From: UBA9647 sp049522195
GTDB taxonomy: Bacteria; Bacteroidota; Ignavibacteria; UBA10030
Assembly: GCA_049522195.1 (NCBI GenBank)
Contig: JBEKOB010000064.1
Span: 1 to 25,082 of the forward strand
DNA length: 25,082 nucleotides
Reading direction: 5' to 3'
Each line of letters begins with the position of its first letter. Positions within the stretch are counted from its first letter, which is position 1. The position numbers and the translations under genes were made by a program. Below the pieces are notes generated by a model that ran no database searches, was not told the origin of the DNA, and worked only from the letters and a program-made list of their open reading frames with translations. Shown here piece by piece: positions 7,846-13,691 of the stretch.

Positions 7846-8795
7846 CGTCGGACAGCACCATAACCAAGACGATCAAGACGAAGGCCCGTGAACTTGGGTT
7901 CTCAAGTATCGGAGTGGCGCGTACTGTGAGCCTCGAAACGGAAGGGGTGAGGCTGCAGCAGTGGCTTTCCCGCGGGTATCACGGGACGATGGAATGGATG
8001 CAGAAGAATTTCGAGAAGCGTGTTGATCCACGCCAGGTTCTCCCCAATGCACGATCCGTCGTCTCTCTGGCGCTGAACTACTACACTCCGGTCGAACATA
8101 GCGAAAACTCAGAAACGGGGAAGATTTCCCGCTATGCCTGGGGCGATGATTATCATATCGTGATGACATCGCGAATCCAAATGCTTGTTGACTGCATCAA
8201 ATTAGAAAGGCCGGAAGTAAACGCCCGGTTCTATGTCGACACGGGGCCAGTTTTGGACAAGGCCTGGGCGGTGCGTGCAGGCGTCGGTTGGCTCGGAAAG
8301 CACACGAACGTCATCACGAAAGAGTACGGTTCGTGGGTTTTTCTGGGCGAGATTATCCTCGACCTCGAGCTGGAGTATGATGAGCCGATGGCTGACTTCT
8401 GTGGGACCTGTACCGCATGCATTGAGGCTTGTCCTACGGACGCGATCGTCGGGCCGTATGTTCTCGATTCGACAAAGTGTATATCGTACCTTACGATTGA
8501 ACTCAAAGGTCCGATTCCGGATAAGATGAAGCCGGAACTCAACGGCTGGGTCTACGGCTGCGATATTTGCCAGGATGTTTGTCCCTGGAACAAGTTTCAG
8601 CAACCGACAAATGAAGGGGCGTTCTTGCCCAGAGGCGAGAACGTGGAACCCCGGCTGGAAGATCTTCAGAGCATTTCTGCGGAGGAATTTACCAGGCGAT
8701 TTAAGAAGAGTCCGATCAAACGGACAAAACGAGAGGGGATAGTTCGAAACGCGAAGGCAGTACGAGAAGGTAGGAGTGGTGGCTCGGCAATCTAG
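7842..8795 (+). CDS. queG: Epoxyqueuosine reductase
   Basis: Catalyses the last step of queuosine synthesis, reducing epoxyqueuosine in tRNA with a cobalamin cofactor and two [4Fe-4S] clusters. The catalytic Asp134 lies in YVDTGPVLDK. The clusters use C187, C190, C193, C197 (CGTCTACIEACP) with C247, and C240, C243 plus C213 with C197-type crossover as in the family (YGCDICQDVCPWN). At about 317 residues it lacks the C-terminal HEAT extension of the E. coli enzyme (379), as many QueG proteins do. The GTG at 7842 overlaps the Rieske stop; another in-frame GTG at 7830 is possible. Together with MetH this is the second B12-using enzyme in the window. Confidence 0.95.
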   Translation: MTSDSTITKTIKTKARELGFSSIGVARTVSLETEGVRLQQWLSRGYHGTMEWMQKNFEKRVDPRQVLPNARSVVSLALNYYTPVEHSENSETGKISRYAWGDDYHIVMTSRIQMLVDCIKLERPEVNARFYVDTGPVLDKAWAVRAGVGWLGKHTNVITKEYGSWVFLGEIILDLELEYDEPMADFCGTCTACIEACPTDAIVGPYVLDSTKCISYLTIELKGPIPDKMKPELNGWVYGCDICQDVCPWNKFQQPTNEGAFLPRGENVEPRLEDLQSISAEEFTRRFKKSPIKRTKREGIVRNAKAVREGRSGGSAI

Positions 8796-8805
8796 TTTTC
8801 TAACA

Positions 8806-8890
8806 TTCCATTATTCCGATACTCCATTACTTATTACTCAACTGCTTCACTACTCACATACTCAGATACTTATTACTTATATACTCATCT
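8806..8890. repeat. Degenerate TACTCA/TTACT low-complexity repeat
   Basis: About 85 bases made almost only of variants of a 6-11 base unit (ATACTCCATTACT, TATTACTCA, CACTACTCACA, TACTCAGATACT, TATTACTTATATACTCA). It runs to within two bases of the trxB start. It contains almost no purine run, so trxB has no Shine-Dalgarno site. Related TTCACT-like stretches occur at 17675-17838. Confidence 0.75.
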
Positions 8891-8891
8891 C

Positions 8892-9851
8892 ATGACAGAC
8901 ACAAACCATTACAAAGTAATCATCATTGGATCTGGTCCGGCAGGACTCACAGCGGCGCTCTACACAGCCCGGGCAAATCTAAGCCCAATCGTATTTGAGG
9001 GAATTCAACCGGGTGGGCAGCTCACGATAACCACTGAGGTTGAGAATTTTCCAGGTTTTCCTGAGGGCATTATGGGCCCGGCACTTATGGACCTTTTTCG
9101 GCAGCAAGCTCAGAGATTCGGTGCCCAGTCGTTTTACCAGGAAGTAACGGAAGTCGATTTTTCGAAAAGGCCGTTCAAGGTTGTGTCGGATGGAAACACA
9201 CACACGGCCGAAGCTGTGATCGTCTCAACGGGGGCATCGGCAAAACTCCTTGGCATTCCGTCAGAAGCTGAGTATATGGGCTACGGAGTGTCTGCATGTG
9301 CCACCTGTGACGGATTCTTCTTCAAGAACCAGAAGGTTGTGGTGGTTGGAGGAGGGGACACGGCGATAGAAGAGGCGTCCTTCTTGACGAAGTTCGCCTC
9401 GAAAGTGAGCATCGTGCACCGTAGGAATGAGCTACGTGCTTCCAAGGTCATGCAGAAACGTGCATTCGACAATCCCAAGATTGAGTTCATCTGGGATTCA
9501 GTCGTCGATGAGGTCCTGGGTAAAAATGAGGGGGGCAAGAAATCGCTCACCGGTGTCCGGCTTAGGAATCTGAAGACGGGTGCGAAAACCGATTTCGCCT
9601 GCGACGGTCTCTTCCTTGGTATTGGTCATCAGCCGAACACAAAGTTGTTCGAGGGAAAGCTTGATATGGACTCCGTCGGATACCTCATTACGAAGCCGCA
9701 CAGCACAGCGACAAATATCCCTGGCGTGTTTGCAGCAGGTGATGTGGCAGATCCCACCTACCGTCAAGCTGTAAGTGCCGCAGGGACCGGCTGTATGGCC
9801 GCGATTGATGCGGAGAGATTCCTGGCGCATCAGGGAGAGACGCATTCATAA
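8892..9851 (+). CDS. trxB: Thioredoxin reductase
   Basis: FAD- and NADPH-dependent reductase that keeps thioredoxin reduced in the cytoplasm. At 319 residues it matches the low-molecular-weight bacterial type. Visible elements are the FAD-binding GSGPAGLTAALYTARA (13-28), the redox-active pair C136-A-T-C139 followed by D140, the NADP-binding GGGDTAIEEA (153-162) and HRRNELRAS (176-184, the NADPH-specific HRRxxxR), and the C-terminal FAD contact FAAGDVADPTYRQA. The ATG at 8892 directly follows the low-complexity repeat, so translation initiation must work without a Shine-Dalgarno site. A terminator follows 32 bases after the stop. Confidence 0.97.
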   Translation: MTDTNHYKVIIIGSGPAGLTAALYTARANLSPIVFEGIQPGGQLTITTEVENFPGFPEGIMGPALMDLFRQQAQRFGAQSFYQEVTEVDFSKRPFKVVSDGNTHTAEAVIVSTGASAKLLGIPSEAEYMGYGVSACATCDGFFFKNQKVVVVGGGDTAIEEASFLTKFASKVSIVHRRNELRASKVMQKRAFDNPKIEFIWDSVVDEVLGKNEGGKKSLTGVRLRNLKTGAKTDFACDGLFLGIGHQPNTKLFEGKLDMDSVGYLITKPHSTATNIPGVFAAGDVADPTYRQAVSAAGTGCMAAIDAERFLAHQGETHS

Positions 9852-9883
9852 ACGAACTGGTCTGCTTGAGAGTAGTCTGTGTG

Positions 9884-9916
9884 AGTCCCGATCTCAACCA
9901 GTCGGGACTTTTTTTT
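9884..9916 (+). terminator. Rho-independent terminator after trxB
   Basis: Perfect 8-bp stem AGTCCCGA (9884-9891) with TCGGGACT (9902-9909), a 10-base loop, and a run of eight T. The stem core is almost the same as that of the terminator after ugd (19838). Confidence 0.92.
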
Positions 9917-10089
9917 GTGTATCAGATTCGACATCACAAACAGGTTGCTCTAGTTTCGATCAACCAGCTAGAGTTGCGGATTGTAAGTGATTGCTGGCCG
10001 TAAAGGTGTTCGATCCCTCCCTGAAGCTCCCTTGGAATTCCGCTATTTAAGGGGGATTCCTGATATCCTACTTCACACGAAATTCTTAT
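9917..10089. other. Intergenic region upstream of the sppA promoter
   Basis: No gene supported. It holds a loose inverted pair GGAATTCC ... GGGGATTCC around 10033-10061 and a short CTCTAG ... CTAGAG inverted pair at 9948-9973. Neither has a known function that can be named from sequence. Confidence 0.4.
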
Positions 10090-10118
10090 TTGACTTTCAA
10101 ACAGCGTATTCGTATAAT
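10090..10118 (+). promoter_or_regulatory. Near-consensus sigma-70 promoter for sppA
   Basis: TTGACT (10090-10095), a 17-base spacer, and a perfect TATAAT (10113-10118). The predicted start is near 10125, giving a leader of about 77 bases before the sppA ATG. It is the best promoter in the window and the likely driver of the sppA-hup-TPR-mini-protein run. Confidence 0.8.
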
Positions 10119-10201
10119 CTTAAGCATATCAATAACTTATGCGATCCGTTGTAGGGAAGTCGCCTCTTCCTTCCTGAACGCCATAAAGAGACTATCTCGG
10201 A

Positions 10202-11104
10202 ATGTCCAACACGACCAAGTGGGTAATCGGAATCGTAGTCTTTGTCCTCGCAATGGGAGGACTCTTTTTCATTTCCCTGGTCTCTCTCATTTTTAGCCAG
10301 ACAGATGATGAGTCAGCGGGCACGACCGGTGAGCGCGTAGCAGTCGTCGAACTGACGGAGCCGATCATTGATTCTCAGGAAATAGTCCGCCAATTCAAGA
10401 AGTATCGCGAGAACAGGTCGGTCAGGTCGATCATATTCCGTGTCGATTCTCCGGGAGGCGGAGTCTCTGCAAGCCAGGAAATCTACGAGGAAGTGAGAAA
10501 AACGCGCCAGTCCGGCAAACCAGTCGTTGTCTCGATGGGCTCAGTCGCTGCAAGCGGAGGATACTACGTCTCTTGTGGGGCGACGACGATCGTGGCCAAT
10601 CCCGGCACTCTCACCGGTAGCATCGGCGTCATATTTCAATTCCTCCATTTTAGCGAACTGATGAACAAGATCGGCATCGACGCATCGACATTCAAGACAG
10701 GGAAATTCAAGGACATCGGGTCTCCATTTCGCAAAACCACAGAAGACGAAAAGAAGTTCTTTGACCAATTATTGGGAGATGTGTACGATCAATTTGTGAC
10801 GGTTGTTGCGAAGGAGCGCAAGTTGGACCGCAAGGTCGTTCTCGGTTACGCTGATGGTCGTGTCTTCACGGGTCGTCAGGCGCGTGAATATGGACTCGTC
10901 GATACGCTTGGGACGTACGAAGATGCAGTGAGCATTGCAGCGAAACTCGGAGATATCAAAGGAAAACCAAAGGTCGTGAAGGAACGAAAGCTCAAGTCGT
11001 TCATGGAGCGGTTGATGGGAGAGACGGTATCGGAGTTGGCGTCATTGAAACACGAGCTCCTGAGCCAACCTGTGCTCCAATACAAGTTTACCTCACCGTA
11101 CTAA
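10202..11104 (+). CDS. sppA: Signal peptide peptidase SppA (short, 36-kDa type)
   Basis: Membrane-anchored serine protease of the S49 family that degrades leftover signal peptides. One N-terminal membrane anchor lies at about 7-30. The nucleophile Ser118 lies in GSVAASGGYY, and the general base Lys170 lies in KTGKFKDIGSPF, with the 52-residue spacing seen in Bacillus-type SppA. VDSPGGGVSAS (81-91) is the oxyanion-side motif. At 300 residues it is the single-domain form, not the 600-residue E. coli form. A strong promoter lies upstream and the HU gene follows after 18 bases. Confidence 0.95.
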   Translation: MSNTTKWVIGIVVFVLAMGGLFFISLVSLIFSQTDDESAGTTGERVAVVELTEPIIDSQEIVRQFKKYRENRSVRSIIFRVDSPGGGVSASQEIYEEVRKTRQSGKPVVVSMGSVAASGGYYVSCGATTIVANPGTLTGSIGVIFQFLHFSELMNKIGIDASTFKTGKFKDIGSPFRKTTEDEKKFFDQLLGDVYDQFVTVVAKERKLDRKVVLGYADGRVFTGRQAREYGLVDTLGTYEDAVSIAAKLGDIKGKPKVVKERKLKSFMERLMGETVSELASLKHELLSQPVLQYKFTSPY

Positions 11105-11122
11105 CAACTCACAGGAGGCACC

Positions 11123-11419
11123 TTGACAAAAGCTGATATCGTAGATGTCATTGCAGCGGCCACAGGGCTGACGAAAGTCGAGACGGAAGCTGTGGTCGAT
11201 GGGTTCATCTCCACTGTCATCGATGCAATGAAGGCGGGGAAAAACATCGAGATCCGCGGTTTTGGCAGCTTCAAGGTCAAGAAACGGAAGGGGAGAATGG
11301 CGCGCAACCCCAGGACCGGAGAACAGGTAAAAGTCGAGGAGCACTTTGTCCCGATCTTCAAAGTCTCAAAGGACTTGAAGCATGTTGTCGATGAGAATCT
11401 GAAGAAAACGGCAGGATAG
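11123..11419 (+). CDS. hup: HU/IHF-family DNA-binding protein
   Basis: Small nucleoid protein (98 residues) that bends DNA as a dimer. The family core RGFGSFKVKKRKGRMARNP (45-63) includes the beta-arm with the intercalating Pro63, and NPRTGE follows. The start is TTG at 11123, decided by a perfect AGGAGG site at 11113-11118 with 4-base spacing and by the MTKADIV N-terminus typical of the family. It lies 18 bases after sppA and just before the zinc-ribbon/TPR gene. HU and IHF subunits cannot be separated with certainty from this sequence alone. Confidence 0.95.
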   Translation: MTKADIVDVIAAATGLTKVETEAVVDGFISTVIDAMKAGKNIEIRGFGSFKVKKRKGRMARNPRTGEQVKVEEHFVPIFKVSKDLKHVVDENLKKTAG

Positions 11420-11426
11420 GTTGAAG

Positions 11427-12302
11427 ATGAAGCCAAGGATTCTGTGTCCGGAGTGCGGCAGGGAGATTCACTGGGGCAATCGGAATTGTTCGAATTGCGG
11501 CAGTGCCGTCGAATGGCCGACCGAGACTGATGTCACGGAGTCAGCCGAGACCCCGGTGATGCAGCGGACATGCAACAGATGTGGCTCGGGAAACTTCGCT
11601 GATGCCTCCTTTTGCAGCTCTTGTGGAGCAAAACTGCAGGGAGCGCAGAAGCAACAGGCACAATCCTCTCGCAAGTCCGCGAAACAGGAAAAGGGACGCG
11701 ATTCGAAAAAGCGAGAATCTGATTCAAGTCCTCTCTTCTCCTGGAAAGTAATTTTCGGGTTCCTCGGGCTACTGCTCATTCTCGTCGTCGCCGTTGAATT
11801 GTTCTCGAAACGGGAACCAACGCCGGTTCAGGATCAGGCTGCAGCTCCTCAGATGCAGGCAGCGAATATCCAGCTTGCCGGTCAGATATCGGAGTTGGAA
11901 ATGCAGATTGCTGCAAATCCCTCTGATATGCAAGCTCTTCTCAAGTTGGCTAACATGAGCCATGACGGCCGGTTTTTCGACAAGGCCATCACCTATTACA
12001 GGCGTTATCTCGATAAAAACGTGAAGGATGCGAACGCCAGGGTCGATCTCGGCATCTGCTATTTCGAGAATGGGGATAATGACGAGGCGCAGAAACAGAT
12101 GCTGACCGCCTTGAAATACGATCCCAAGCATTTGCAGGCCCACTTCAATTTGGGAATCGTGAACCTCAAGGCCCGGCGCATTCAGGAGGCGAACGATTGG
12201 TTCAAGAGGACCATCGCTCTCGCTCCGCCGAACAGCGACATTGGCCAACAGGCGAAGCAATTTCTCGAACAACACTCTAGTCCACTCATTCAGAACAAAT
12301 AA
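11427..12302 (+). CDS. Double zinc-ribbon, TPR-repeat membrane protein
   Basis: A 291-residue protein with three parts. N-terminal are two zinc ribbons (C7, C10, C21, C24 and C49, C52, C63, C66), then a Lys/Ser-rich linker, then one membrane helix at about 105-126. After that come about three TPR helices pairs at 166-269 (for example YYRRYLDKNVKDANARVDLG). The membrane helix would put the zinc ribbons and the TPR domain on opposite sides, or the TPRs outside the cytoplasm; orientation is not resolved. The ATG at 11427 is preferred over the TTG at 11421. GGATAGG lies just upstream. The function is unknown; TPRs suggest a scaffold. It is sandwiched between hup and the ribosome-associated-type mini-protein. 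Confidence 0.82.
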   Translation: MKPRILCPECGREIHWGNRNCSNCGSAVEWPTETDVTESAETPVMQRTCNRCGSGNFADASFCSSCGAKLQGAQKQQAQSSRKSAKQEKGRDSKKRESDSSPLFSWKVIFGFLGLLLILVVAVELFSKREPTPVQDQAAAPQMQAANIQLAGQISELEMQIAANPSDMQALLKLANMSHDGRFFDKAITYYRRYLDKNVKDANARVDLGICYFENGDNDEAQKQMLTALKYDPKHLQAHFNLGIVNLKARRIQEANDWFKRTIALAPPNSDIGQQAKQFLEQHSSPLIQNK

Positions 12303-12313
12303 CGGAGGGCGCT

Positions 12314-12409
12314 ATGCCAAGTGGTAAGAAGCGCAAACGCCACAAGATGGCAACCCACAAGCGCAAAAAACGCTTGAGAAAGATGCGCCATAAAAAGAAG
12401 CATCGTTAA
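12314..12409 (+). CDS. AURKAIP1/COX24-domain mini-protein (mS38/bS22-like)
   Basis: A 31-residue, extremely basic protein (Lys, Arg and His make up over two thirds) starting MPSGKKRKRHK and ending RHKKKHR. It is strongly reminiscent of the AURKAIP1/COX24 mini-proteins annotated in Bacteroidota. Those relate to mitochondrial mS38 and mycobacterial bS22, which bind small-subunit rRNA near the decoding region. The start is supported by a GGAGG site at 12304-12308 with 5-base spacing. It follows the TPR gene by 11 bases and precedes a strong hairpin, so it is the last gene of the sppA run. It is below common gene-finder length limits and easily missed. Ribosome association is inferred from family resemblance. 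Confidence 0.88.
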   Translation: MPSGKKRKRHKMATHKRKKRLRKMRHKKKHR

Positions 12410-12425
12410 GGCGTATTGATACTGT

Positions 12426-12467
12426 CTAAATTGCCCTGTCCGGTTGCACACCGGCAGGGCAATTTAG
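12426..12467 (+). terminator. Strong hairpin without T tract after the mini-protein gene
   Basis: CTAAATTGCCCTG-T-CCGG (12426-12443) pairs with CCGGCAGGGCAATTTAG (12451-12467): 17 base pairs with a single bulged T and a 7-base loop. It lies 17 bases after the stop, where a terminator is expected, but TCTGCTGG follows instead of a T run. It may stabilise the 3' end or terminate with help of another factor. Confidence 0.6.
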
Positions 12468-12765
12468 TCTGCTGGTTGAAGAAGCCAATTACTTCGCACC
12501 GTAGCTGTCCCAATGTGCTTGCTCAGATCCCGGAGCTTGCTGACACCTGTGGGATCGAAATCTGTGATCGAATCTCAATAAAGGGTGAAGTTCGAATTCC
12601 CATAAAGAGGAGTCAGGAGAACGTGTCTCGTTTTTGAGTCAATCGGCGATTTTTCCAGCAAGAGGCTCAACACAGCCCTGATTTCCTTGTTTATTTACCT
12701 CTTATTTTCTACTTTCTTTTGCACTTTGAGTGCAGTTACGCCGATAATTTCTTACGGAGGATTGT
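12468..12765. other. Intergenic region before the YtxH gene
   Basis: About 300 bases with no supported gene. The 3' half is pyrimidine-rich. A weak promoter pattern is TTGCAC (12719-12724), 18 bases, GATAAT (12743-12748), which would leave a leader only a few bases longer than the ribosome site GGAGG at 12756-12760. A small open frame through 12416-12637 shows no protein-like features. Confidence 0.45.
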
Positions 12766-13089
12766 ATGGCAGACGAAAACAATGATGGGATGGCCAAAGG
12801 TCTGATCATCGGCTTTATCGCTGGCAGCGTGGTTGGTGCCGTGTTGGCACTCCTCTACGCACCGAAGAGCGGGAAAGAAATGCGCCGGGACATCAAGGAC
12901 AAGACGAACGAACTCGTCGACAAGGGCGAGGAATATCTCGCGAAGGCCAAGACAAAGGCCTCCGAAATCATGACCGAAGCAAAAAAGAAATCTGACTCAT
13001 TGATCTCGGACGCCCGGAAGCAGGCCAGCAGTCTGATGGGCGATGCAGAGCGGATACTTTCCGATGCTCGCAGCAAAAAAGGGGACTGA
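12766..13089 (+). CDS. YtxH domain-containing protein
   Basis: A 107-residue membrane-anchored protein of the YtxH (general stress protein) family. It has a glycine-rich membrane helix at about 10-31 (GLIIGFIAGSVVGAVLALL), immediately followed by the signature YAPKSGKEMRRDI, then a long charged coiled-coil with Lys/Ala/Ser heptads. The role is not known. A GGAGG ribosome site sits 5 bases before the ATG. The DUF948-like gene downstream is a usual partner of YtxH proteins. Confidence 0.9.
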   Translation: MADENNDGMAKGLIIGFIAGSVVGAVLALLYAPKSGKEMRRDIKDKTNELVDKGEEYLAKAKTKASEIMTEAKKKSDSLISDARKQASSLMGDAERILSDARSKKGD

Positions 13090-13112
13090 TCCGGGGGGAA
13101 GCTAAGGAATTT

Positions 13113-13193
13113 TCGATTGTCGATTTCTGAATGTCGATTAAGAAGAGCACCTCTTTGACTCAAATCGAAGATCGAAAATCGCAAATCGACAAT
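13113..13193. repeat. ATCGA-type inverted repeat between YtxH and DUF948-like genes
   Basis: The left arm at 13113-13139 reads TCGATTGTCGATT ... GTCGATT. The right arm at 13162-13193 reads AAATCGAAGATCGAAAATCG ... ATCGACAAT. They form an imperfect inverted repeat around a 22-base centre containing AAGAGCACCTCTTTG. Each arm is itself built from tandem ATCGA/AATCG units. It resembles a dispersed intergenic repeat, not a regulatory site. Confidence 0.7.
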
Positions 13194-13255
13194 AATCTTG
13201 TGTCATTCTGTAACCGACTGATTGTTGTATTCGTACTGATTGAGAGGAACTTCAC

Positions 13256-13627
13256 GTGGAAACTGTTCTCCAACTCGTCCAGGTGGTCGCGCTGGTCAGC
13301 TTGACGGCACTGTGCCTCTATCTCATTGTGGTGCTCTCTGGTTTCAGACGCGATCTAGCGGAATTCGTGCAGCATTCCAAACCTGTGCTGGAAAATCTCG
13401 CATTCATTACCGAACGATTGAAATCGACAGCACAGAAAATCGATGAACACGTCGACATTGTCAAAGGGGCCTTCAACTCCCTTAGAAATGTGGCAGACAA
13501 TGTCCTCTTTCTCGAAGAGCGCGTGCAACAACAGCTCGAAGAACCCATTTTGCAGGTCGCCTCTGTTCTTGGAGCCATCGTGAGCAGCATCGGAAGTTTG
13601 TTCGAACGGTTCCGACCCCGTTCGTAA
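13256..13627 (+). CDS. DUF948-like membrane-anchored coiled-coil protein
   Basis: A 123-residue protein with one N-terminal membrane helix (about 4-27, LQLVQVVALVSLTALCLYLIVVL) and a long amphipathic coil through 33-95, ending in a second weakly hydrophobic stretch (ILQVASVLGAIVSSIGSL). The architecture and position after YtxH match DUF948 proteins of unknown function. The start is GTG at 13256 with GAGAGGA about 8 bases upstream. It lies 64 bases before the EF-G-2-like gene. Confidence 0.72.
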   Translation: METVLQLVQVVALVSLTALCLYLIVVLSGFRRDLAEFVQHSKPVLENLAFITERLKSTAQKIDEHVDIVKGAFNSLRNVADNVLFLEERVQQQLEEPILQVASVLGAIVSSIGSLFERFRPRS

Positions 13628-13691
13628 CAGGTTTCACCTCGAGCTGTCCTCTCTTGTCCTAACTATCACCTAAGACCAATGAGGAGATACT

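Noticed and set aside
8806..8890. CRISPR-like array
   Set aside because: The units are short, degenerate and contiguous, without spacers.
12416..12637. 73-codon frame after the mini-protein gene
   Set aside because: It begins inside the hairpin region, has no ribosome site, and has no protein-like pattern.
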